64,000 nucleotides of DNA from NCBI GenBank assembly GCA_036346395.1, contig CM070594.1, positions 30,165,385-30,229,384 on the forward strand, written 5' to 3'. A program made the translations under genes and the position numbers. How positions within the stretch are numbered: the first letter of the stretch is position 1; the number at the start of each line of letters is the position of its first letter. Origin of the DNA: Hsuehochloa calcarea (lineage: Eukaryota > Streptophyta > Magnoliopsida > Poales > Poaceae). Shown here piece by piece: positions 1 to 11,236 of this stretch. The notes below the pieces were generated by a model. The model did no database searches. It saw only the letters and a list, made by a program, of their open reading frames with translations, and was not told where the DNA came from.

Positions 1-595
1 AGCAAGCTGGTCGCCCCCAGGATGTGGCGATACTCTGGATTCAGTCCCATACGGAACCTCTTGGCCTTCTCTCTATCATTGCCAGCCACAGCCGGCACAA
101 AACGGACTAGGTTGTTAAAACCAGCCTCATAGTCCGCCATAGACAACTTCCCTTGAACAAAAGTTGCCAGAGAATATTCCATCCTCTCAAGGAAGGAATC
201 AGGGTAAAACTTAGCCCTGAACTGCTCCAGAAAATATTCCCAAGTAACTTGGCCCTGCAACGGAGTCCTGGCTGATAGGACCCCCTCCCACCAAATGTTT
301 GCCTGACCCTTCAGCTGAAAAGCCACAAAACGCGCCTTCTACGCGGAGGTCATCTCCAATACGCCGAATTGCCTCTCCATGTATCGTAGCCAGTCAGCTG
401 CCTGTACCGGGGTGCCTGCTCCGTCAAAGGTGTCAAGACGCAAGGACATCTACTCACGGAGGCTCATTCTAGCCTCGGCGAGGCAGTCTTGCCTCGGAGC
501 CACGACAGTGCACCCACAGTAGGAGAAACTGCACTTCTTGCCGAAGTTGTTGAACTTCCCTCTGTAATTCCTGAAGTAGAGCGGCCTGGGTTTCG
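1..595 (-). pseudogene. gypsy-C gag, middle part (runs off left edge)
   Basis: Reading the minus strand gives a Ty3/gypsy capsid region (retrotrans_gag family). Near 240-300 it encodes a segment containing NIWWEGVL followed by a stretch ending QVTW, typical of plant chromovirus Gag. A glutamine/leucine-rich, probably coiled-coil stretch lies at about 500-595. The frame has a stop near 340 (TAG on the minus strand). The N-terminal Gag codons lie at 10138-10283, because gypsy-1 inserted between positions 595 and 10138. Gag would package element RNA in cytoplasmic particles. The rest of this copy lies outside the window, so completeness cannot be judged. Confidence 0.8.
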
Positions 596-748
596 TGTAA
601 TACCCTGAAAATAATATTAATATTAATATAAAAGCGTCTTAAGGGTCGGAGTGTAATTAGATTAATTAGTTAAAGAATTAAGGGCTTGTGCGTAATTAAA
701 TAAAAAGAATACGTGGAAAATAGAATTTCAGAATATTTTTTATGAGCT

Positions 749-759
749 ATATAAATAGA
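749..759 (+). promoter_or_regulatory. TATA box of gypsy-1 5' LTR
   Basis: TATATAAATAG lies about 150 bp inside the LTR. The same motif is at 7902-7912 in the 3' LTR. Related LTRs carry TATAAATAG at the same relative place (32185 and 38616 in gypsy-D; minus strand 42367-42375 and 49686-49694 in gypsy-E). Transcription probably starts about 30 bp downstream, so most of the LTR would be R and U5. Confidence 0.7.
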
Positions 760-2275
760 TCTTGGTTTTTTTTCTTGAAAACCCTAGCTGCCAGTTTTCT
801 TTCCTGGAATATTTATTTCTTGCTTGACCTTCCTCTGTTGATCTGCATGTCTTCTTTGTGTCTTGCATTGCGGTTGCCATTGGATTTCTCATCTTGTATT
901 GCTTTCACGCGAATCTTCTGCCGTTTCTGCTTCTTCTTTGCTTCTTGCGCAAAATTTGAGCTAACTGTGACTTTCTTCTCTGCGTAGCGTGGACTACAGT
1001 AGAAGCCGGTAGGGGTTGCGAATCTTCTTTGCCGTTTTTCTGCTGTACCGATCTGCTGCTTTTTCTTTCTTTGTGCCGCCGCTGTCTTGCATTCTTCTGC
1101 TGACCGAACTGCTTGGTCTGCTGATTTTCTTTGCATTGGGGCGTCCAAGAGCGAGCCAGCCAACGTCTTCTTGTTCTTGTTCTGGTACATTCGGTAAATC
1201 TTCTTCTTGCGACTTGACGTCTACTCGTGCGCACGTGAGATTATTCTTGTGGGTAACTATTTTAGTTTTGTATTCTCTCTGTTTTTTCTAGATTAATTAG
1301 AGATTATGATCTAGATTAATTAGTGAGGTTTTATAATTTTCTATTAGAGAGGCCGAATAATGAGTTTGTTTATTATGCGGTTCTGTTGAACGATTTATTC
1401 GGGTATCTTAAGGGCAGATTTTGGAAATCTTATCTACTAGTTAATTGTAGACAATTTCGATAGCTTTCAATAGCATATTTTATTATGTCAATCGGACAAG
1501 TAGATTTCGAGTTATGATTTCGAGAAGGCCGCTGTTTTTTTAGGGTTGTCGTCTTTAGGCGCTGTTTTGGTAGATCGGTTATTAAAAATAGTAAACAGAT
1601 TAATTAGTGTTTTTGATCTACATGAAAGTTGTAGATAATTGTCCAATGGTTCTATAGGATCTGAGAACGCGCATTTTGGTTGAGTAAAACAAAAGTTATG
1701 AATTTAGTAAGACTGCTGTTCCGAAGCGGACAGATCGGTTTTCCGGGCTAAATACGGAGGGTTAGATGATTTAATTAGAAGTCCTCGTAATCTAAGAAAA
1801 TGTGGATAATTTTATGAAGAATCCAGAATGGGGTGGTTTGTGGCGATCGGACTTTTGAGTCAAAAGTTACGCTCTTTTTAGTAACAGGGCAGCAATGGGT
1901 AACTTTTGATGCGGAGTAGCGTGGTATATTTGGGGACGTGTAGGAGCGATGTTTATTGATTGCTATTCTTGTTGCTGTAATTTGTATTGAAGTTGGTGTA
2001 TTTAATATAGGAGAGGCGTCGTGCTTGTTGCCGTCTTCTAATCAAATCGTGCGTCGCTGCTAGTAAAGGCAAGTGCATGGTAGACAGCGATCAATGATCG
2101 ATCACTGTTTTCTTTATCTTCTATTACCATTATTGTTGTGCTTTTATTTGGTTTAATTGCAAACAATGAATTGGTATGTTTATATCTTTGTTGATAAGCA
2201 TGATGAAAAGTTGGATATGATGTTTATGATGGAGGTTGCATGTTTGCATTCATAAGCATCTTTGCATAAGAGAAG

Positions 2276-2373
2276 GTGATCTTGATTGATCACAACTCCA
2301 CGGGAGTGGAGGAGGTCCCCGATCCTTATGGAGGAACGGGCTTGAGAGTGAATGTTGTCGCGAGCATTCACTC
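2276..2373 (+). other. Four-hairpin cluster in gypsy-1 LTR leader
   Basis: In transcript order: GTGATC/GATCAC (2276-2293); CTCCAC with loop GGGA and GTGGAG (2296-2311); CCCG-a-TCCT with loop and AGGA-a-CGGG (2318-2340); GAGTGAATG with a 10-nt loop and CATTCACTC (2346-2373). All stems pair, apart from the A/A mismatch in the third. The cluster lies about 1.5 kb after the TATA box and 600 nt before the LTR end, so it would be in the RNA leader. Equivalent clusters: 9432-9527, 32988-33085, 39403-39495, 40817-40914 (minus), 48113-48210 (minus), 11073-11236 (minus). Confidence 0.7.
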
Positions 2374-2984
2374 ACGCTATCTGATATCTGTGAAAAGAAG
2401 TGCATGTGGACATATAGACTAGAGTTGCATTGATATTTGAGAATAATGGATGTGAATCAAAGATAAGATAACTGCATGAGATCATTAATGAAAGTACATG
2501 TGATGATATTGAAGTTATTGAATGCTGTTGATTTATTATTGTTCGTTGTTTATGGATGTATTTGTTGAGTCGTGGACTCACCCTTGCTCTATTGTCGTCT
2601 TTAGGTGATCTTCGAGGATCCGTGGCGAGGCGAGTAGAGCACATGGACATCACATGATCATTCGCCATGATAATCTTTTCATTCAATATTGGTTTACACA
2701 TGGACATGTTAGTTATTGAATAAAGTTTAGGTCATCATTTGGACTAGACTATTTGCTTTATTAATTTGGATTCATTGGTTGATGCTGCCTCGGATTATTT
2801 GCCTGGTTATACTTCCCATTGCTTATTTTATTGTCGCTTGATCCATAATTACATGTTCGTTTGTGGTCCATTGATTTGATTATCATTGTTTCCTTGATGT
2901 AATTTTATAGTGTGTCAATAGTTATTAGTTGGAAGAGTAGTGTGGTGGCATTCTAGGCTCAGTGTTGGGCTGGGGTGTTACAGT

Positions 2985-2996
2985 TGGTATCAGAGC
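2985..2996 (+). other. Primer binding site of gypsy-1 (tRNA-iMet)
   Basis: TGGTATCAGAGC begins two bases after the LTR end. It is complementary to the 3' end of plant initiator methionine tRNA, the usual minus-strand primer of plant LTR elements. Confidence 0.9.
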
Positions 2997-3240
2997 GGGC
3001 TTTAGGTCCGTGGTGAATAGATTAACAACTTAGGCAAACTAAAATTGTTAAAATTTGTTTTAGTTTAGTAAATTAACTAAAATTTGCTAATGGTTAACTA
3101 ACCTAAAATTTGACACACTAGTGCACGATGGGTTAGAGAGAGTACGAATATAGTTTTACGCTTAGTTATGTTGTTTATTGATGGATGAGTTTATTTTGAG
3201 CTTTGAGTTCATTGTGTATTGTTGATTGTGGTTGATAGCT

Positions 3241-6200
3241 ATGCTTGGGGGTATAGGGCGTGGTCGTGGTGGCGCGATGCGTGGAGGTCGGGTCGTGAGC
3301 GAGGTTCAGTTGGGCCACCTCCTGTGTGATTAGTCGATGGTGAGGGTTCTTTGTTGACCCGTCTCGGTTGGGGCCCAAGATGAGACCCCGCTTTCTTTGA
3401 GAGAGTTGGTGGGAGAGATCCGTGCTCTTCGTCAGCAGTGGATATTTGGTGGGAGGTCGTGTTGTCTTGAGGACCGCCACTCAAGGTCGATCACTTGGGA
3501 GGACTTTGTTGATCAGTTCAAGGGAAGTTCTACCCTACTCTTTTGTAAAGAAGATGGAGGTTGCCTTGGCGACCTTTGCTCGGGGAAGAGGTCTATTCTT
3601 GAGTATGAGGTGAGTTCAACAACTTGGTTCGCTTTGTCCCTTGATGTGAGCGATGATCTTCGAAGGCCAAGAGGTTCCGTCGGGGTCTCAACTCGAGTCT
3701 TAGGCATGTGTTGGGAGCTACTCCACTCGTGACTACTGACTCTGTTGTGGAGCAAGCTAGGGGCATGGAGTTGGAGATCACGACTCACAAAGGCGACAAG
3801 CCTCGGTGGTGGTAGTTTCGGTGGTGACGGAAGAGGAGCTCTAGTGAGGAAGTGGGTGCATTCGTGACACCTTTCAAGAAATTCAAGGAGGACCGCGATC
3901 TTTCAGTCTAGCGATCGAGGCGTTCTCTTCCTCGGCGCCTCGTTCTTTTGCAGTACTCCGGCTCTTCGTCTGTCCCGAGGCGGGGTATGCTTTGCTTTAA
4001 GTGCGGTGATGGACACCGTCTTCTTGAGTGCACTTGGACGGAGATTGTCGTCGGTGTGGCGGCCGGGTCACAAGGAGCGGGTGTGTCGCGAGAACCCGCT
4101 AAGCGTGATCAAGTGGGAGCTGTGCCATCGTCTTCTTCTTGATGGGTCTGCTCGAGATCTTTCGGATGATGGCGCTCCTCCAGCGATGCCATTTCCTTGA
4201 CTTAGGCGCCTCGGCGAGGTACTCTTGGCGGCCGCCACCTTCGGCACCGCTTGGTTGCACGACCGGCTTTACCGCACCGCCACGGCGATTGTTGGGGCTC
4301 GCCGCCCGGCGTCGTCTTCTTGCCATGGCGCCACAGGAGTGTCGCCATGCCCACAGTAGTCCGCAGTCGTCTGACGTGGTGGCAGTACTTTGCTTGTGGA
4401 TTCGTTTGATGCTTTAGTCCTTTTTGATTCGGGGCTACCTTTTCGTTTGTGTCGTGGCGTTTGCTAGGAGAGCGAACTTGAGTATCGCGATGGATTTCTC
4501 GATCGGTGATAGTTAGTTCTCACGGGGTATTATTGCTAGCTCTCTGTTTGTCTGGGTGCTCTATTGTCATTGATGGAGAGAAGTTCACGGCGAATTTGAT
4601 AGTTATTCAAATGGAGCCGTTCGACGTTATCTTGGGTATGGATTGGTTGCACTCTTATCGAGCCGTGATATCTTGTTTCTGTAGAACAGTCTCTGTGCAG
4701 ACCTCGTCTGGGGAGACTTTGACCTTCGAAGTGCGCCTCGCGCTCTCTTTCAATGTTGGTCGGATTGTTCCGGGTCGTGCGATGAAAATCGGGCTTCTTT
4801 TAGCTCTTCTTGAGAAGCCGAGTGTGGCTTCGCGATTGAGGAGATTCGAGTGGTTAGTGATTATCGGATGTGTTTCGGTGAGCTTAGGGTTTGCCACTGC
4901 GCGAGGCGTGGAGTTTCGCATTGATCTTGTTCCGAACTTTCGTCCCATCTCGATGTCTCCATATCGACTAGCACGTCCGTTTCAGGACGAGTTGAAGAGG
5001 CAGTTGGATGAGTTGTTGGCTAAAGGTTTGATCAGGCGTAGTGTATCGCCGTAGGGAGCTCCTGTTCTATTCACAGAGAAGAAGGATGGGAGTTGGCGTA
5101 TGTGTATTGATTATCGTGCGCTTAATGCGGTCACAATCAAGAACAAATATCCATTGCCCCGCATTGAGGACTTGTTTGATCGGTTGAATGGAGCTCAAGT
5201 GTTCTCAAGATCGATCTCGGCCGGGTATAATCAAATCCGTGTGCGTGGCGGGATGTAGAAAGACCTTTCTCCACGGTATGGGCATTATGAGTATAAAGTT
5301 ATGTCTTTTGGATTGACTAATGCACTGCCATTTTATGGAGACCATGAACAACATGTTGCACGAGTATCTAGATGACTTCGTGGTAGTGTTCATTGATGAT
5401 ATTCTTATCTATTCCAAGACCAATGAGGATCATGGCGTCACTTGAGGTGGTTTTAGATACTTTGAGAGAGCACCGTTCTATGCTAAGTTGAAGAAGTGTG
5501 AGTTGGATTTGAAGTGGGTTTTACGGGTCATGTGATTAACCCTCGGGGCATTCTTTGTTGATCCTAGTAAGGTCTCTCGGTGGTGGATTGGAAGAGGCCG
5601 ACTAGTGTGAAGGAGGTGAGGAGTTTTAGGGTTTGGTGGTTATTATCGGCGTTTTGTGCGGATTTCTCTATAATCGCCAAACCGATGTCTCGGCTTACTC
5701 GAAAGGCGTGAGATTCGGTGGGTGATGAGTGTGAGCACGGTTTACGCATTTTGAAGGACAGGTTGGTGACCTCTCCTATTCTCACTCTTCCCGAGCCGAA
5801 AGCGGTTCACGATCTTTTCCGATCGTCTCGAGTGGGTCTTGGTGTGTTCTCATGCAAGGCGGTAAGGTGATTGCTTATGCGTCGAGGCAGTTAAAGAAGC
5901 ACGAGCGAATTATCCCACTCATGATTTGGAGTTGGCTGCGGTTGTCTTTGCTCTCAAGATTTGGAGGCATTATCTATCTGGCGAGCCTTGTGATATTTTC
6001 ACGGATCACAAGAGTCTCAAGTATATCTTCACTCGAAGGATTTGAATTTGAGGCAAAGGAGGTGGTTGGAGTTGATCAAGGATTATGATCTTACTATTCG
6101 GTATCATCGAGCAAGGCCAATGTAGTTCTTGATGCTCTTAGTCGCAAGGCGACTCACGCTACTCTAGATTGCCTTATTGCTGATTTTGATCGCATGGGTA

Positions 6201-7674
6201 TATCCTATTGTTATGCGGGCACAACACGAGTTGAGACACGATTGATTCTTGAGTCGGCTATTCGGGCCGTGTGCGAAAGCTGTACTGAGTGACCGGTTAT
6301 TACGGGAGGTTAGGAAGCGTGCGGATGAGGGTAAAGAGGCGATTTTAGCATGGGCGATTACGGTACATTGAGGTTTAAAGGGCGTCTTTGCGTACCACAA
6401 AAGCGGAGGTCAAGGATGATATTACGAGGGAGGCACATCGCACTCCATACCTTGCTCATCTGGTGAGACTAAGATGTATCGAGATTTGAAATGCAATTTT
6501 GGTGGAAAAGAATGAAGGTGGACATTGCTAATTATGTGGCTTCTTGCGGTGTTTGTCGACAAGTGAAAGTGAACACAAGCGTCTGCGGGGTTGTTGCGAC
6601 CTTTGGAGGTACCCGTGGCCTTGGGATGATATCTCTATGGACTTTGTGGTGGCGTTGCCTCGTTCGCCGCGAGGAAGGATGCGATTTGGGTAGTGGTGGA
6701 TCGATTGACAAGTCTGCGCACTTTATTCCTATTCGCACGACAAATTCGTGAGTGATCTAGCTCCTATTTATGTGCGGGAAATAGTGAGGCGCATGGTGTG
6801 CCAAAGACCATCGTTTGAGACGAGGGCCAAGTTTGTCTCAAGTTAGGGAGAGTCTGCGAGTGCATTGGGCACACAGCTCTCGCCTAAGTCTGACGTTTCA
6901 CCCAGACAGATGGGCGGTCGAGGCGGACTATTCGGACTTTGGAGGACATGTTGCGATCTTGTGTTCTATCTTGGAAGGGTAGTTGGGAGGACCGATTGCC
7001 ACTTGCGAGTTTGCTTATAATAATAGTTACCATTCGATGTTAGAGCCGCGCCATTCGAGGTTCTCTATGGGCGGAAGTGCGGATCGCCACTTTGTTGGGA
7101 TGCGATTGGAGAGAAGGCAATTTAGGTCGGATTGGATTGAAGACCGTTGGCGTGTGGCCATGGTGAGGCGAGAATCATTAGCGGCTCGAGTAAACGCGAA
7201 AAGTTATCTTGATTTGAGGCGTGACTTGGAGTTTGCGGTGGGTGACCAGTGCTCTTGAGAGTGTCTCCCACTAAGGGTATTGTTCGGTTGGTACGGAGGA
7301 AGCTTAGCCCGAGAATGCGTTGGACCGTTCTCGATTATTGCAAGAATTGGGAAGTTAGCCTACCGCTGGACCTTCACGAGTCCATGCGTGGAGTTCATAA
7401 TGTGTTTCACGTCTCGATCTTTGAGAAAGTTTTGAGAGATCGAGCATAAGATTTCGTTAGAGCCGTTGACTATTGAGCAAGACCTCACGGTTGAGTCGCG
7501 TCCGTGCGCGCGATACGGAGAGGTCGGAGCGAGTCTTGAGCACAAGACGTTGGTATATGTCAAGGTGCTTTGTGGACACATCGATCGAGAGAGGCGACTT
7601 GGGAGTTGGAGTCTCGCATGCGCGAGCTATACCCGGAGTTGTTCACGTCGGGTATGTGTTATTTTGTTGTTTAA
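3241..7674 (+). pseudogene. gypsy-1 Gag-Pol polyprotein, multiply frameshifted
   Basis: Start chosen at ATG 3241, matching the gag starts of gypsy-D (33933) and gypsy-E (47265). Recognisable in order: capsid region (about 3400-3900); a CCHC-like knuckle CFKCGDGHRLLEC near 3990 with only three residues between the second Cys and His; aspartic protease remnant containing VILGMDWL near 4630; RT from about 4930 with FIDDIL catalytic motif near 5390; RNase H at about 5800-6190; integrase zinc-binding and core at about 6440-7030; a chromodomain-like C-terminus at about 7480-7650 ending at TAA 7672-7674. An in-frame stop (5053-5055) and many small indels break every domain. Known family roles: reverse transcription and integration of the element RNA. 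The chromodomain is thought to steer integration into heterochromatin. Confidence 0.9.
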
Positions 7675-7734
7675 TTTCAGCTGTGCAGTTTTTATTTGAG
7701 TAGAACGGCGATTAGAATTCGGGGTCGAATTCCG

Positions 7735-7749
7735 TTAAGGGGGGTAGAA
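7735..7749 (+). other. Polypurine tract of gypsy-1
   Basis: A purine-rich run (TTAAGGGGGGTAGAA) abuts the 3' LTR start at 7750. It is the expected plus-strand primer site. Confidence 0.85.
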
Positions 7750-10137
7750 TGTAATACCCTGAAAATAATATTAATATTAATATAAAAGCGTCTTAAGGGT
7801 CGGAGTGTAATTAGATTAATTAGTTAAAGAATTAAGGGCTTGTGCGTAATTAAATAAAAAGAATACGTGGAAAATAGAATTTCAGAATATTTTTTATGAG
7901 CTATATAAATAGATCTTGGTTTTTTCTTGAAAACCCTAGTTTGCGATTTTCTTTCTGGAATATTTATTTGCTTGTTGACCTTCCTCTGTTGATCTGCATG
8001 TCTTGATCTTTGTCTTGCATTGCTTGTTTGCCATTGGATTTCTCATCTTGTGGCTTTCTGCCGAATCTGTTTGCCGTTTCTGCCTTCTTTGTTGCTTGCG
8101 AAATTTGAATCTATGCTGACTTTCTTCTCTGCCGCGTGGACTACGGTAGAAAGCGGTAGAAATTTGCCGAATCTTCTTGCCGTTTTTCTCATTTGTCTCG
8201 ATCTGCTTTGTTTTTCTTTCTTTGTGCCGCGGCGCTTTGTCTTGCATTCTTCTTCGCGACCGAACTTGGGGTGCTGATTTTCTTTGCATTGGGGCGTCCA
8301 CAAGCCGAGCCAACGCCGGATCTTCTTGTTCTGCTGTTCTGGTATCGGTAAATCTTCTTGCCGCGGCTTGACCGTCTACTCGTGCGCACGTGAGATTATT
8401 CTTGTGGGTAACTATTTTAGTTTTGTATTCTCTCTGTTTTTCTAGATTAATTAGAGATTATGATCTAGATTAATTAGTGAGGTTTTATAATTTTCTATTA
8501 GAGAGGCGAATAATGAGTTTGTTTATTATGCGGTTCATTGAGCGATTTATTCGGGTATCTTAAGGGCAGATTTTGGAAATCTTATCTACTAGTTAATTGT
8601 AGACAATTTCGATAGCTTTCAATAGCATATTTTATTATGTCAATCGGACAAGTAGATTTCGAGTTATGATTTTGAGAAGGCCGCTGTTTTTTTAGGGTTG
8701 TCGTCTTTAGGCGCTGTTTTGGTAGATCGGTTATTAAAAATAGTAAACAGATTAATTAGTGTTTTTGATCTACATGAAAGTTGTAGATAATTGTCCAATG
8801 GTTCTATAGGATCTGAGAACGCGCATTTTGGTTGAGTAAAACAAAAGTTATGAATTTAGTAAGACTGCTGTTCCGAAGCGGACAGATCGTTTTTCCGGGC
8901 TAAATACGGAGGGTTAGATGATTTAATTAGAAGTCTTCGTAATCTAAGAAAATGTGGATAATTTTATGAAGAATCCAGAATGGGGTGGTTTGTGGCGATC
9001 GGACTTTTGAGTCAAAAGTTACGCTCTTTTTAGTAACAGGGCAGCAATGGGTAACTTTTCGGTACCGGAGTAGCGTGGTATATTTGGGGACGTGTAGGAG
9101 CGATGTTTATTGATTGCTATTCTTGTTGCTGTAATTTGTATTGAAGTTGGTGTATTTAATATAGGAGAGGCGTCGTGCTTGTTGCCGTCTTCTAATCAAA
9201 TCGTCGTCGTCATTTGCTAGTAAAGGCAAGTGCATGGTAGACGATCAATGATCGATCATTTGTTTTCTTTATCTTCTATTACCATTATTGTTGTGCTTTT
9301 ATTTGGTTTAATTGCAAACAATGAATTGGTATGTTTATATCTTTGTTGATAAGCATGATGAAAAGTTGGATATGATGTTTATGATGGAGGTTGCATGTTT
9401 GCATTCATAAGCATCTTTGCATAAGAAGAAGGTGATCTTGATTGATCACAACTCCACGGAGTGGAGGAGGTCCCGATCCTTATGGAGGAGCGGGCTTGAG
9501 AGTGAATGTTGTCGCGAGCATTCACTCACGCTATCTGTATCTGTGAAAGAAGTGCATGTGGACATATAGACTAGAGTTGCATTGATATTTGAGAATAATG
9601 GATGTGAATCAAAGATAAGATAACTGCATGAGATCATTAATGAAAGTACATGTGATGATATTGAAGTTATTGAATGCTGTTGATTTATTATTGTTCGTTG
9701 TTTATGGATGTATTTCTTTGAGTCGTGGACTCACCCTTGCTCTATTGTCGTCTTTAGGTGATCTTCGAGGATCAAATGGCGAGAGCGAGTAGAGCACATG
9801 GACATCACATGATCATTCGCCATGATAATCTTTTCATTCAATATTGGTTTACACATGGACATGTTAGTTATTGAATAAAGTTTAGGTCATCATTTGGACT
9901 AGACTATTTGCTTTATTAATTTGGATTCATTGGTTGATGCTGCCTCGGATTATTTGCCTGGTTATACTTCCCATTGCTTATTTTATTGTCGCTTGATCCA
10001 TAATTACATGTTCGTTTGTGGTCCATTGATTTGATTATCATTGTTTCTTTGATGTAATTTTATAGTGTGTCAATAGTTATTAGTTGGAAGAGTAGTGTGG
10101 TGGCATTCTAGGCTCAGTGTTGGGCTGGGGTGTTACA
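7750..10137 (+). repeat. 3' LTR of gypsy-1
   Basis: Starts TGTAATACCC, ends GGGTGTTACA, 2388 bp, followed by target duplication TTTCG (10138-10142). Carries a TATA box (7902-7912) and hairpin cluster (9432-9527). Relative to the 5' LTR it shows recurrent odd changes such as CACTG to CATTTG at 9257 and an inserted CTTTG at 9716, discussed in the findings. Confidence 0.95.
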
Positions 10138-10283
10138 TTTCGGCCACTGGACGAGTGGCGGATGCAACCTCCTCAGCCACCCCTCCAACATCCTCTTCGG
10201 CCGGGGATGAGGATACAACCGAATCACGCCCACGACCACGTCCACGGCCCGCGCCACGAGCATGCCCTCTTCCTCTCGCCATT
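10138..10283 (-). pseudogene. gypsy-C gag, N-terminal part
   Basis: The minus-strand ATG at about 10281 opens an Arg/Gly-rich N-terminus beginning MARGRGHARG, like the RG-rich Gag starts of gypsy-D and gypsy-E. The frame is open into the gypsy-1 insertion and resumes at 595. The PBS lies 230 bp upstream (10517-10528). The stretch 10284-10516 is untranslated leader without other features. Confidence 0.8.
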
Positions 10284-10516
10284 CTGAATTCCAAAGATAA
10301 TAAGCTATCCACTTAGCATAAGAGCAAATAAACATAATATCATAACAAATCAGTAAAACAATCCCAGGAAAACAAGTTTATCAGAATCGCAAATGCAATG
10401 ACCCATTCCCACCTATTGTGCACAGTGTGTCAAGTTTTAAGTTAATTAACCATTAACAGATTTTAGCAAAACAAGTTACTTAAGTCACAATCTCATTCCC
10501 CACGGACCTAAAGCCC

Positions 10517-10528
10517 GCTCTGATACCA
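10517..10528 (-). other. Primer binding site of gypsy-C (tRNA-iMet)
   Basis: The minus strand reads TGGTATCAGAGC, two bases from the LTR end at 10531. Together with the RG-rich gag it shows that 10531-13456 acts as a 5' LTR for the gag to its left. Confidence 0.85.
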
Positions 10529-11072
10529 ACTGTAAAACCCCAGCCCAACCTGAGCCTGGAATGCTACCACCATAACAAGACTACAAATGAAACTAAGACA
10601 TTTCTTTCTAATTTCCAGCAAAATCTCCTTTGTAAATTGAACCAACTGGACATCCGCACAATTAAATAATATTAAGCAATTATCTAACCACGCATACTAA
10701 ACATGTTTATGAAAGAAACGACTATAAAACACTATCCAACTCCAATAGAGGTTGTCCACGACATAGGACGTAAAGAAGTAAGCCTCACATAAAACTATTC
10801 AAAATCGAAGCTATGACTTAAATGTTTTGTTCAACTTTATTCGTGCCAGTGTGCAACCATGATAATTTCTACTCCCGCCCATGCATGCCGTCCACAACCG
10901 ATGTACCTAAAAAAACAACACGGCAAGGGTGAGTCCAAGACTCAGCAAGGCCAATGATACAAAACATAACAAAATCATTCAATATCCAACAGTGTATCAA
11001 CATCACGAATCGACTCAACATATGAATGAATGAATGCACATGCACTTCTCTTTTGCTCATACCGGTATAGCG

Positions 11073-11236
11073 AGTGAACACCCGTCGGTGTTCACTTATG
11101 CCCGCGTTCTACAACACGCGGGAATCCAAACCCCGTTTGAGGACAAATCAACCGAGGATCCATAATGCCCACTTTGGAATGGTGGATCTTACAATCACCA
11201 CCCACTCCCGTGGGTGTCGCAAGTCCACAACTTGCG
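11073..11236 (-). other. Four-hairpin cluster in gypsy-C LTR leader (diverged version)
   Basis: Plus-strand coordinates: 11073-11096 (AGTGAACACC, loop CGTC, GGTGTTCACT); 11101-11122 (CCCGCGT/ACGCGGG); 11199-11216 (CACCCAC, loop TCCC, GTGGGTG); 11218-11236 (CGCAAGT/ACTTGCG). These sit in the same order and place as the hairpins in the other chromovirus LTRs, next to the same ACCGGTAT palindrome, but with different stem sequences. An extra 75 nt separates the second and third. Confidence 0.65.

Larger units (their letters stand above)
596..2982 (+). repeat. 5' LTR of gypsy-1
   Basis: Begins TGTAATACCC and ends GGGGTGTTACA, 2387 bp. It carries a TATA box at 749-759. A GC-richer block at about 900-1230 contains only spurious ORFs. 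Four consecutive hairpins lie at 2276-2373, and the 3' end is conserved among the chromoviruses in the window. The matching 3' LTR is 7750-10137. Differences between the two are concentrated in the block 780-1230 and at CTG/CAG/CCG sites. Confidence 0.95.
596..10137 (+). mobile_element. gypsy-1: complete Ty3/gypsy chromovirus-like LTR retrotransposon
   Basis: A 9542-bp element with two long LTRs (596-2982 and 7750-10137), a tRNA-iMet PBS directly after the 5' LTR, a polypurine tract directly before the 3' LTR, and gag-protease-RT-RNase H-integrase-chromodomain order between them. It is flanked by the 5-bp duplication TTTCG at 591-595 and 10138-10142, so both borders are exact. It sits inside the gag gene of gypsy-C in opposite orientation. 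Chromodomain-like C-terminus and long LTRs suggest the Tekay/Del lineage (inference). The reading frame is broken many times as written, so the copy appears non-autonomous unless the breaks are sequencing errors. Confidence 0.95.

Noticed and set aside
813..1234. Overlapping minus- and plus-strand ORFs of about 100-125 codons in the gypsy-1 LTR, and their counterparts at 7936-8389
   Set aside because: They lie in a GC-rich LTR segment, are open in several frames at once, differ between the two LTRs by frameshifts, and resemble no protein.
2980..3000. tRNA gene suggested by TGGTATCAGAGC sequences (six places)
   Set aside because: Only the 12-13 bases complementary to the initiator tRNA are present; no cloverleaf. 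These are primer binding sites.
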